Positions 1 to 5,434 of a DNA stretch of 5,737 nt are shown here, piece by piece. The position numbers were made by a program, and so were the translations under genes. Within the stretch, counting starts at the first letter, position 1. Each line of letters opens with the position of its first letter. Source of the stretch: Rhodospirillales bacterium (lineage in GTDB: Bacteria; Pseudomonadota; Alphaproteobacteria; Rhodospirillales; Defluviicoccaceae); the NCBI GenBank assembly GCA_026125865.1, contig JAHCKI010000171.1, forward strand, positions 1 through 5,737. Direction: 5' to 3'. The notes under the pieces are model-generated. The model had not been told where the DNA came from and ran no database searches. It was given only the letters and a program-made list of their open reading frames with translations.

Positions 1-441
1 GTCCTCCCGGCTTCCCCCTGCGAGCCCGTCGGCAATGAGATCGGCGATGACCGCCATCTTGGTTTCGAATACCCGGTGGACCTCTTCGTCGGCGCGGGCC
101 ACTTCCGGGGTCAGGGTGGTCATCGCACAACCGCAGGCGAGATCTTCCCGATGGGCTTCGCTGAGATAATAAGCGGCGAAGGCGTCGATCCATTGCGGGC
201 CATGCTCGCGCCTATATCTCGGGATCGCCTCGATGACCTCATCCAACCCGGATTCCAGAGCCATCCGAAAGGCCGCGTCCTTGGACCCGAAGTGGGCATA
301 GAACGCTCCTGACGTTACGCCAGCCTCTCTGGCGACACCGTCGACGCCGATGCCGGCATAGCCGTGGCCGCGGAATCCCCGGCCCGCAGCCTCCAGGATC
401 CGTTTTCGCGTCTCCTCCCTTTTTCCGGCTTTGTGGGGCAT
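1..441 (-). CDS. TetR/AcrR-family transcriptional repressor (C-terminus beyond window)
   Basis: The 147 visible residues start at ATG 441-439, with a GGAG ribosome-binding site ten bases upstream, and stay open to the window edge. A full family member has about 190 residues, so roughly the last 40 are missing. Residues 8-57 form the TetR helix-turn-helix: the first helix has the typical ETRKRILEAAGRGF pattern, and the recognition helix region is at about 42-56 (VTSGAFYAHFGSKDA). The rest is the start of the all-helical ligand and dimer domain, with a CGC motif at 103-105 followed by a conserved-looking TPEVARA stretch, as in TetR proteins that sense small organic or electrophilic compounds. 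It is divergent from the tautomerase operon, and three 14-bp palindromes lie between them. I infer that it represses both itself and that operon. The family call is secure; the ligand is unknown, and the two cysteines as sensors are speculation. Confidence 0.93.
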   Translation of the reverse strand, partial: MPHKAGKREETRKRILEAAGRGFRGHGYAGIGVDGVAREAGVTSGAFYAHFGSKDAAFRMALESGLDEVIEAIPRYRREHGPQWIDAFAAYYLSEAHREDLACGCAMTTLTPEVARADEEVHRVFETKMAVIADLIADGLAGGSRED

Positions 442-457
442 TGGTGCGAGGCTCCAT

Positions 458-528
458 ATAACGGTCGTTATTTTTCTCTTGACCAGATAGCGATCGCTAT
501 TTTAAGGTCGATGCATAACGATCGTTAT
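458..528. promoter_or_regulatory. Triple palindromic operator in the divergent promoter region
   Basis: Three 14-bp palindromes of one pattern, ATARCG-NN-CGYTAT, lie at 458-471 (ATAACGGTCGTTAT), 487-500 (ATAGCGATCGCTAT) and 515-528 (ATAACGATCGTTAT). The second and third are perfect palindromes; the first is imperfect only in its central two bases. Centre spacing is 29 and 28 bp. They sit in an AT-rich gap between the tetR start (441) and the tautomerase start (597). The left copy is 16 bp from the tetR start codon and the middle one begins two bases after a TTGACC -35-like hexamer (479-484, plus strand). This is the usual layout for a TetR dimer controlling its own gene and its divergent neighbour. 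The repeated palindromes are seen directly; the identity of the binding protein is inferred from position. Confidence 0.85.
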
Positions 529-596
529 ATCCAGATCGCCTCTAGAACGCAATGCCGCAGCTTGCTGTATTCTTACAGGCAAAGGAGTGAAAAACC

Positions 597-1028
597 ATGC
601 CTCTCATCCAGGTCACGGCTCCCAAGGGAGCGTTGAACAAGAAGGATCAGGACGCCCTAATGTCGCGTCTGTCGAACGCCGTCCTCAAAACTGAAGGCGC
701 TTCGGTGGACGATCCCGGCGCCCGCGCCCTCGTCTGGGCGTACTATCAGGAGCAACCCGACGAAACCGTCTATGTCGGCGGCGAGACCGTCGAAAAGGCG
801 CCGTTATGCATCGCCGTGACAACGCCTCAAGGCGCCCTGAACGCCGATGGCCGAGAGGAGCTGGCCGCGGCGATCGGATCGATCGTTGACGAGTTCGTCG
901 GCCCCTTCGACGACCGGCTCAATCATTGGGCCATGCTCTATGAGGTCGATGAGGGCAGCTGGGCGGGCGGCGGTCAGATCTTCCCCCTGGCCGGCATCCA
1001 GGCAGCCATGAATATCAAGGCCGCCTGA
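597..1028 (+). CDS. Fused (double beta-alpha-beta) tautomerase, 4-OT/MIF superfamily
   Basis: A 143-residue protein starting at ATG 597, preceded by AAGGAG at 582-587 with a nine-base spacer. It begins Met-Pro-Leu-Ile; in this superfamily Met is removed and Pro becomes the N-terminal catalytic base of a keto-enol tautomerase. The sequence is an internal duplication: residues 4-14 (IQVTAPKGALN) resemble 72-82 (IAVTTPQGALN), each following a Pro-Leu and leading into an amphipathic helix. It is thus two 4-OT-like beta-alpha-beta units in one chain, longer than the single unit of about 60-75 residues. The second Pro (69) is internal and cannot be the catalytic amine. No signal peptide, so cytoplasmic. 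It is first gene of an operon with the secreted protein at 1071 (42-bp gap) and probably controlled by the divergent TetR protein. The substrate is unknown; quinone-like or unsaturated acid chemistry is possible but not shown. Confidence 0.88.
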   Translation: MPLIQVTAPKGALNKKDQDALMSRLSNAVLKTEGASVDDPGARALVWAYYQEQPDETVYVGGETVEKAPLCIAVTTPQGALNADGREELAAAIGSIVDEFVGPFDDRLNHWAMLYEVDEGSWAGGGQIFPLAGIQAAMNIKAA

Positions 1029-1070
1029 AGCACGCCAGTTCCAAACAAGACTCAAAGACGGAGAACCAAC

Positions 1071-1556
1071 ATGTTCAAGAAGCATGCCTTTGTGATGATT
1101 TGCGCCGTGGCGCTTACCGGCACAACCTTCCAGGCTGCCGAGGCCGAGGAAGCGAGCTGTTTTGAGATCGGCGGTGTCGCGATACCGAACTTCTTCGCCG
1201 AGGGCGAAGGCAAGCCGATCATCATCTCGACGGCCTTGGCCGGGAGCGTGCAGATGGCGGCGGGTAAGGTCACGGCCCAGAGAGAAACGCCGACCGGCCT
1301 CGAAATGGACATGGAGCACTATTTCGGCCGGGACGACGGCGGAGCCATCCAGACCAAGGACAGCGCCGTGCTCACCGCCGTGCCCGGAAAGCCGGGCCGC
1401 TACATGATCGAAATCACCTACCACATCCAGGAGGACGTGACCCGCGGCACGCTCAAGGGCGCCAAGGGCACGTTCAACAGCTATGGGCTCGTCGACCTGC
1501 GCGATCCGGACAACATGGTCGGTCTTGTTCGCTACACGGGCAAGATCTGTAAGTAG
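1071..1556 (+). CDS. Small secreted protein of unknown function
   Basis: 161 residues from ATG 1071, with GGAG at 1060-1063 seven bases upstream. Residues 1-25 form a classic Sec signal peptide: Lys-Lys near the start, a hydrophobic core (about 6-19) and an AEA cleavage site before Glu26. The mature chain is about 136 residues, beta-rich by inspection, with no membrane segment. Outside the signal it has only two cysteines, Cys30 near its N-terminus and Cys160 one residue from its end, well placed for a disulfide closing the fold. A GTFNSYGLVDLRDPDN stretch (about 133-148) looks like the best-conserved part. I do not recognise the family; a small periplasmic beta-barrel is one possibility. It follows the tautomerase by 42 bp on the same strand with no terminator between, so it is probably co-transcribed and under the same TetR control. 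It is almost certainly real, given the ribosome-binding site, signal peptide and codon use. Confidence 0.85.
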   Translation: MFKKHAFVMICAVALTGTTFQAAEAEEASCFEIGGVAIPNFFAEGEGKPIIISTALAGSVQMAAGKVTAQRETPTGLEMDMEHYFGRDDGGAIQTKDSAVLTAVPGKPGRYMIEITYHIQEDVTRGTLKGAKGTFNSYGLVDLRDPDNMVGLVRYTGKICK

Positions 1557-1566
1557 CATCCCCTCA

Positions 1567-1674
1567 CATGCGGGCCCGATGAAGTTTGCCGTCGACGAGA
1601 CAGGTCACCGTGAGGTCATCGCCTTCATCGAGGACCCCGACGGATACCGGATCGAACTGATCGAGACCGCTTGA
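1567..1674 (+). pseudogene. gloA: Orphan C-terminal tail of glyoxalase I (lactoylglutathione lyase)
   Basis: The reading frame across this stretch gives HAGPMKF, then VIAFIEDPDGYRIELIE and a stop at 1672-1674. This is the C-terminal signature of proteobacterial glyoxalase I (E. coli GloA has VIAFVEDPDGYKIELIE), including the Glu of the FIEDPDG motif that is the last metal ligand. Only about 35 of the usual 130-145 residues are present; the N-terminal metal ligands and first half-domain are absent. Resemblance begins about 11 bases after the stop of the upstream secreted-protein gene, and the same frame upstream is the out-of-frame shadow of that gene. I see no ribosome-binding site for the internal ATG at 1579. 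It is best read as a remnant left when another segment replaced or displaced the 5' part of gloA. The motif match is strong; the mechanism is inferred. Confidence 0.75.
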
Positions 1675-1746
1675 TCGAACAGATGCCTTATTGGGGGCGG
1701 GGCGGAGCCCATCGCATCTCTTCGGCTCGACACGAACCGGTCCGGA

Positions 1747-3543
1747 TCACTCCAACTGCTCCGGCAGCGCGAAGGCGATGATCGCGTCGCCTCGGGGAAA
1801 TCCAAACATGGCGTGCCCGCCAGCCGCGACAGCCACGTACTGACGACCGTCCACGGCGAAGCTGACCGGAGGCGCGTTCACACCGGCGCCACACTGGAAG
1901 CGCCAAAGGCGTTTCCCGGTTCCGGAGTCGAACGCCGAAAACCAGCCGTCCCCTTCGCCCATGAACACGAGCCCGCCCGCAGTGGCCATGACTCCACCCA
2001 CCAGGATGGTATCGGTCCGCTCCTGCCACGCAATCCGTCCGCCGCTCCGGGTGTTGATCGCGGTCAGCGTTCCCCAACGCGGCCCGTCGACCATCTCCAG
2101 CGTGGTATAGCTCAACGCGGGCCGGTCGCCATCAGCGTCTCGCTTGCGAACCGTGTAGCGCGAGGGCATGTGGATACCCGCCACGTAGAAGAGGCCTGAT
2201 GCGGGATCGTAAGAAGCGGGCGACCAGGACGCACCGCCCGTCGCTCCGGGCGCGATGGTCACGCCCTCGGGCGTCGGCCGCGCGAAGATCCGGCTCTGCG
2301 GAACGAAAGCGTCCGATTTGAACAGAAGCGTGCCATCGGCCCTGTCGTTGACGTAAACCCATCCGGTCTTGGAGGCTTGCGCGACGGCTTCGACGACTTG
2401 TCCGCTCACCTCAACATCGATCAGCACCGGCGGGCTCGCAGCGTCGTAACCCCACAGATCGTGCGGCACCTGCTGATAGTGCCAACGGAGTACTCCGGTT
2501 CGAGCATCCAGCGCCGCCACAGAGACTGTGTAGAGATTGTCGCCCGGGCGCGAGACGTCGTCCATTTGCGGTGCCGGATTGCCGGTGCCGATGAAGAGCA
2601 GCCCCGTCTTCCGGTCGAGCGCCGGCGTCGACCAGAGCGAGCCGCCGCCGACCATCCAGGCGTCCCGGTAGGCGTCGCTGCGGCGTTTCTCCGCCTCGAT
2701 GTCGCGGTGCAGCGGCGCGCCGTCGAGCGTGGTTTCCCGCCAATCGCCTTCCCAGCCGTCGGACTTCGTCGTGTACCAGCGCCAGACCTCGGTGCCCGTT
2801 GCGGCATTGAAGGCCGCAAGATAGCCTCGGCGGCCGAAACGCCCCTCGAAGCCGATCACCGTGCTGATCGCGCCGCCCGCTCTGTCGCCCACGTGAAGGC
2901 CATATCCGGCACCGGTGACTCCGACGATAACGAGGTCTTCGAAGACCAGTGGCGCCATGTTCGCCCCGAGCCCGCTCGACCCCTGCACCACGGCGGCGCT
3001 GTTCGGATCGGCCGCCGGCAAGTCCGCGATCGATTCAGTCGGGCGGGCGTCCGCCTCGACGATAGGGACGTCCCAGTCGACGGCCCCCGTGGTCTGGTCG
3101 AGCGCCACGAGCCTTCCATCGGCCGTTGCGATGTACACGCGGCCGTGTCCCAGCGCCGCGCCCTTGTTCGCCGGTCCACAGCACAAGCGGTCGGTCGCCA
3201 TCACGTGACGATAGCGCCACATCTCCACGCCAGTCGCGGCGTCGAGCGCAATCACGTGGTTCATCGGCGTGGTCGCGTACATCACGCCGTCGACGACGAG
3301 CGGCGACGTTTGGAACGTTCCTGAGATCCCGGTCTGGTGGATCCATGCCGGCGTTAGACGGCCCACCGAACGTCGATCGATTTGGTCGAGCGGCGAAAAC
3401 CTTTGATTGTCGGAAGTACGGCCGTAGACGGGCCAGTCGCCGTACGAGCCCGCCTTTTCCGCGGACGCGGACGCGGACGCGGGCGCCAGCGCGACCAATG
3501 CTGTTGCGATCAACACCGCCGCGCACTTCGATCCTGACGCCAT
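1747..3543 (-). CDS. Secreted PQQ-dependent dehydrogenase-like quinoprotein (methanol/ethanol dehydrogenase superfamily)
   Basis: 598 residues from ATG 3543, with GGAGG at 3554-3550 six bases upstream. Residues 1-28 are a signal peptide ending in an ASASASA run, so it acts in the periplasm. Six propeller-blade motifs of the A-x-D-x-x-T-G-x-x-x-W type occur near 99, 147, 244, 344, 495 and 537. Other landmarks are a vicinal Cys121-Cys122 pair (the PQQ-stacking disulfide in this superfamily), GTGNPAP at 319-325 (Asn322 matching metal ligand Asn261 of methanol dehydrogenase), RPGDN at 332-336, and PHDLWGYD at 360-367. Unusually, the catalytic Asp303 position is Gly365, and the Glu177 ligand position appears to be Arg235. 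Asp367 matches the extra Asp of lanthanide-type (XoxF) enzymes. There is no CxxCH, so no fused cytochrome c. Length fits the single-domain alcohol dehydrogenases. No PQQ synthesis or cytochrome partner gene is in the window. Family assignment is firm; substrate and activity are open. Confidence 0.92.
   Translation of the reverse strand: MASGSKCAAVLIATALVALAPASASASAEKAGSYGDWPVYGRTSDNQRFSPLDQIDRRSVGRLTPAWIHQTGISGTFQTSPLVVDGVMYATTPMNHVIALDAATGVEMWRYRHVMATDRLCCGPANKGAALGHGRVYIATADGRLVALDQTTGAVDWDVPIVEADARPTESIADLPAADPNSAAVVQGSSGLGANMAPLVFEDLVIVGVTGAGYGLHVGDRAGGAISTVIGFEGRFGRRGYLAAFNAATGTEVWRWYTTKSDGWEGDWRETTLDGAPLHRDIEAEKRRSDAYRDAWMVGGGSLWSTPALDRKTGLLFIGTGNPAPQMDDVSRPGDNLYTVSVAALDARTGVLRWHYQQVPHDLWGYDAASPPVLIDVEVSGQVVEAVAQASKTGWVYVNDRADGTLLFKSDAFVPQSRIFARPTPEGVTIAPGATGGASWSPASYDPASGLFYVAGIHMPSRYTVRKRDADGDRPALSYTTLEMVDGPRWGTLTAINTRSGGRIAWQERTDTILVGGVMATAGGLVFMGEGDGWFSAFDSGTGKRLWRFQCGAGVNAPPVSFAVDGRQYVAVAAGGHAMFGFPRGDAIIAFALPEQLE
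3461..3484. repeat. Hexanucleotide microsatellite inside the signal peptide
   Basis: Three perfect copies of GCGGAC (3461-3478) are followed by a one-mismatch fourth (GCGGGC). On the coding (minus) strand they encode the Ala-Ser run just before the signal-peptidase site of the quinoprotein. The unit is six bases, so gain or loss of a copy would keep the frame and only change the length of the signal peptide's C-region. Confidence 0.7.
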
Positions 3544-3602
3544 TTCTAGCCTCCGTCGGCAGACCGTCGGTTATGTGGCCGGCCCGATTGTAATGCATGA
3601 AC

Positions 3603-3661
3603 ACCTCGCACCGCCACCTCGCACGAAGGTCAGAAGAATGAGAGAATGGAATGAGAGAATG
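3603..3661. repeat. Two short 13-bp-period direct repeats upstream of the quinoprotein gene
   Basis: ACCTCGCAC occurs at 3603-3611 and 3616-3624. Separately, GAATGAGAGAATG occurs at 3636-3648 and again immediately at 3649-3661, a perfect 13-bp tandem duplication. Both have a 13-bp period. They lie 60-118 bp upstream of the minus-strand quinoprotein start, beyond a possible -10 element (TACAAT, 3592-3587). They may be slippage products at the edge of the dispersed repeat rather than regulatory sites. Confidence 0.6.
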
Positions 3662-3706
3662 GGGTCATTCCACATTTCGTGAAAATGGGGTCATTCCTCA
3701 TTTCGT
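3659..3706. repeat. Tandem 26-bp repeat leading into the dispersed element
   Basis: A 22-bp unit, ATGGGGTCATTCC followed by A or T and then CATTTCGT, occurs at 3659-3680 and 3685-3706 with one mismatch and a 26-bp period. The second unit runs directly into the 73-bp dispersed repeat that recurs at 5145. The ATGGGGTCATTCC core resembles motifs that sit near REP-like elements in proteobacteria; that comparison is from memory and unverified. Confidence 0.7.
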
Positions 3707-3760
3707 CTCCAGGTCGGCGGTTGATTTCATGCGCACCTATTCACCCCAGCGCAAGCGGGG
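3688..3760. repeat. Dispersed 73-bp repeat, copy A
   Basis: It aligns without gaps to 5145-5217 in the same orientation, with six differences by eye (about 91% identity). Both copies share TCATTCCTC, a CTCCAGGTCGGCGGTT block, and CATGCGCACCTATTCACCCC ending in GCGCAAGCGGGG. The right end can fold as CCCC-A-GC, a GCAA tetraloop, then GC-G-GGGG, a stem with one mismatch. There is no open frame of its own, so it is a non-coding intergenic element. With copy B it brackets the ychJ/ykgJ pair. Confidence 0.85.
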
Positions 3761-3773
3761 GGTTACGGTCATG

Positions 3774-3795
3774 TCCAGGGAACCCAGTCCCTGGA
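3774..3795 (-). terminator. Hairpin just after the YkgJ-family gene, possible terminator
   Basis: A perfect 8-bp inverted repeat, TCCAGGGA / TCCCTGGA with a 6-base loop, begins eight bases after the stop codon of the minus-strand gene ending at 3803. Its place suits 3'-end formation or mRNA stabilisation. No T-run follows on the minus strand, so intrinsic termination would be weak; it may equally be part of the neighbouring repeat element. Confidence 0.4.
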
Positions 3796-3802
3796 ACCCG
3801 GG

Positions 3803-4561
3803 CTACCGTCTCGTCAGACGTTCCATTTCCCATGCCCAGGCGCTGTAGTTCCGGCTGTATTCCGCCAGCGCCGGCTGGTCCGCGACCTTGGAAGCGAATT
3901 CGCCCAGTACCGCAAGCTGCGCTTCGGCGATGGCGGGCTTGTCAACGTCACCGAGCCGCCGAAGCAGGGAGGCGAAGCTCACCGCCATATGGCCTCCGCG
4001 GGGTTTCGCCGCTGCCCTGCCGAGGTTCTCGATCATGCCGGGAACGGTCGCCAGAAGCCATTCCCCATACGTTCGCAAGATGGGAGCCTGCGCAATCAGG
4101 TCCCGGCACTCCCGGTCGAAATCGTCCCGATCCACCGGCGTCTTGTCCCGATAGACAACGGGCGCCTCAGGGGATGTGGCGCAGGCCCAGCCGGGCCGGG
4201 GAACCAGTAGCTCGCGCTGGTCGCTTTCCTCGCGATAGGGAGAGAACGGCATGGTTCGGCAACGGGAAGGCTTGTCGGAATGGATCTCGCAAAGATTGTC
4301 GGCATTCAGCGCCGGACAAGGCAGCGACGGCGGGATGTAGGCGGTGGGGGCAATTCGAACGGCGAGACGCTTCTTGTTGAGCGTTCTCGTGGCAAGACCC
4401 AGCTTTGCGGTGATGTCGTAAGCTTTGCTCGCCGGCTTGACCGGGGTCCAGATCACGGCCAGCGGGAAACGCCCGGCGTGGGTCAGCGCGTCCTTGAGCG
4501 TCAGGGGCAGCCAGCCGAAACAGCATTTGCCGCAGGCAGTGCAGAGGAAGTGGAATTCCAC
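3803..4561 (-). CDS. YkgJ-family cysteine-cluster protein (putative Zn or Fe-S binding)
   Basis: 252 residues from a GTG start at 4561; GTG is chosen because it lies six codons before the family's N-terminal motif and 16 bp after the upstream gene's stop. The ribosome-binding site is poor (a GGGGG run). The N-terminal motif C7-x2-C10-G-x-C13-C14 is the family hallmark, followed by C82 (PCPAL), C91 (NLCEIHSDKPSRC) and C101 in SRCRTMPF, and a further C127. Family members carry this cysteine cluster, thought to bind zinc or an iron-sulfur cluster; the biochemical role is generally unknown. Residues 150-252 are a largely helical C-terminal extension ending LTRR. No signal peptide, so cytoplasmic. 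It is the second gene of an operon with the YchJ-like gene, itself a cysteine-cluster protein. The domain call is secure; function is not. Confidence 0.88.
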   Translation of the reverse strand: MEFHFLCTACGKCCFGWLPLTLKDALTHAGRFPLAVIWTPVKPASKAYDITAKLGLATRTLNKKRLAVRIAPTAYIPPSLPCPALNADNLCEIHSDKPSRCRTMPFSPYREESDQRELLVPRPGWACATSPEAPVVYRDKTPVDRDDFDRECRDLIAQAPILRTYGEWLLATVPGMIENLGRAAAKPRGGHMAVSFASLLRRLGDVDKPAIAEAQLAVLGEFASKVADQPALAEYSRNYSAWAWEMERLTRR

Positions 4562-4577
4562 CGGTGACCCCCGCTTC

Positions 4578-5096
4578 TCAGGCGCCGCAGCACTTCTTGA
4601 ACTTTCGCCCCGATCCGCAGGAGCAGGGATCGTTGCGGCCGACCTTGGTCACTCGGCGCGGGGCGCTTTTTGGGTTCATCTGCCCGTCCGCATACAGCCA
4701 GCGGCCATCCTCGCGCCGGAAGGTCGCCAGTTCGTGGTGGACCTGGATCTGGCCACGAATGCGGAAGCGGGCCACGTATTCCACGGTTCCCGTGTCATCT
4801 TCCGGGCCGCCCCCGTCGACCGCGCGTATTTCAAGGCCAAGCCCTTCCGCCTCCTGCGCCGATGCCTCGACTTCGCGCCGATCGAACTCTGCATGCTTCT
4901 CTGGAGCTAGGCTGTCATAGGCGAAATCGCCGAATTGCCGGGTGACGAAAGCGGTGTAACGGGCGCGCATCAGCGTCTCGGCGGTGGCCGCGAGCGTGCC
5001 GTTGATGATTGGTCCGCAGCATTCTTCGAGGGAGCGACGAGTACCGCAAGGGCACGCGTTGGTGGCTGGCTGCCCTTCTGAGGGGAGTGTTTCCAT
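4578..5096 (-). CDS. ychJ: YchJ-family (UPF0225) protein with SecC zinc motifs at both ends
   Basis: 172 residues if started at ATG 5096; in-frame ATG 5114 and TTG 5120 would add 6 or 8 residues. I chose 5096 because it gives the shortest leader before the conserved CPCG; none of the starts has a good ribosome-binding site. The N-terminal SecC-like motif is C15-x-C17-G...C26-C27. The middle (about 35-145) is an NTF2-like YchJ domain with LMRARYTAF near 42-50, VARFR, and an EDGRWLYADG stretch. The C-terminus ends NDPCSCGSGRKFKKCC (C158, C160, C169, C170), the classic zinc-binding SecC motif that in SecA contacts SecB and ribosomes. E. coli YchJ has the same two-ended architecture and similar length (about 150). 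The protein is cytoplasmic. It leads a two-gene operon with the YkgJ-family gene 16 bp downstream. The biological role of YchJ proteins is not established. Confidence 0.9.
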   Translation of the reverse strand: METLPSEGQPATNACPCGTRRSLEECCGPIINGTLAATAETLMRARYTAFVTRQFGDFAYDSLAPEKHAEFDRREVEASAQEAEGLGLEIRAVDGGGPEDDTGTVEYVARFRIRGQIQVHHELATFRREDGRWLYADGQMNPKSAPRRVTKVGRNDPCSCGSGRKFKKCCGA

Positions 5097-5104
5097 GCCG
5101 CGGC

Positions 5105-5133
5105 ACCATAGCATCGGCAAACGGCACGAACAA
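5105..5133 (-). promoter_or_regulatory. Weak promoter candidate for the ychJ/ykgJ operon
   Basis: On the minus strand, TTGTTC (5133-5128), a 17-bp spacer and TATGGT (5110-5105) form a partial sigma70 pattern (three and four consensus matches). Transcription would begin at about 5098, two bases before ATG 5096, giving an essentially leaderless message. This would explain the missing ribosome-binding site and would rule out the TTG 5120 and ATG 5114 starts. It is low confidence because both hexamers are poor. Confidence 0.25.
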
Positions 5134-5144
5134 CGGGAAGAAAA

Positions 5145-5217
5145 GGGTCATTCCTCTTTTCTCCTCCAGGTCGGCGGTTGGTCTCATGCGCACCTATTCA
5201 CCCCGGCGCAAGCGGGG
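5145..5217. repeat. Dispersed 73-bp repeat, copy B
   Basis: Direct-orientation partner of 3688-3760, ungapped, with about six substitutions clustered in the left part and a single A/G change in the hairpin. It ends CACCCCGGCGCAAGCGGGG, a short GC-rich stem around a GCAA loop. It lies 25 bp upstream of the earliest possible ychJ start, so it may also overlap that operon's upstream control region. Confidence 0.85.
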
Positions 5218-5405
5218 CTCAAGAGATACCTTCGTGGATCAAAGCCCCTCATCCTCGTGTGCGATTTGTGGCCGCGACACGTTTGATGGGACCATGAGGC
5301 TTTCTTTTGACGATCAGGCAATGTCCCAAGCGAGATGTTTCGCGTCCGTGGCCATGCCGATCCGGCCTGAAACAGGTATCCCCATTTTCGGGCGTAACGG
5401 GCGGC

Positions 5406-5434
5406 TTGACAGCGCCGCCGTCGCCGCTTATGTT
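5406..5434 (+). promoter_or_regulatory. Sigma70-type promoter, TTGACA-17-TATGTT
   Basis: A perfect -35 hexamer TTGACA (5406-5411), an exact 17-bp spacer and TATGTT (5429-5434, four of six matches) form the best promoter match noticed in the window. Expected start is near 5441. The -35 sits in the loop of a small inverted repeat, GGCGGC (5400-5405) / GCCGCC (5414-5419). A LexA-type box overlaps the -10. No convincing coding sequence follows within the window. Confidence 0.5.

Noticed and set aside
804..1559. 251-codon minus-strand frame opposite the tautomerase operon
   Set aside because: It runs antisense to two genes with good starts, ribosome-binding sites and motifs, and its own sequence resembles no protein pattern.
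1675..1746. GAGCC/GGCTC hairpin between the gloA tail and the quinoprotein stop as a bidirectional terminator
   Set aside because: Only about 5 bp of stem, a long loop, and no T-run on either strand.
2377..3324. Long plus-strand open frame (315 codons) opposite the quinoprotein gene
   Set aside because: It is antisense to a well-supported gene, rich in Arg/His/Ala with no family motif, and has no ribosome-binding site. It is a by-product of GC-biased codons.
3774..3795. CRISPR-like reading of the clustered repeats around 3603-3795
   Set aside because: The repeats differ from each other, occur only twice each, and have no regular spacers.
3651..3848. Plus-strand frame through the repeats before ykgJ
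   Set aside because: It is built mostly from the dispersed repeat and hairpin, and no recognisable protein is encoded.
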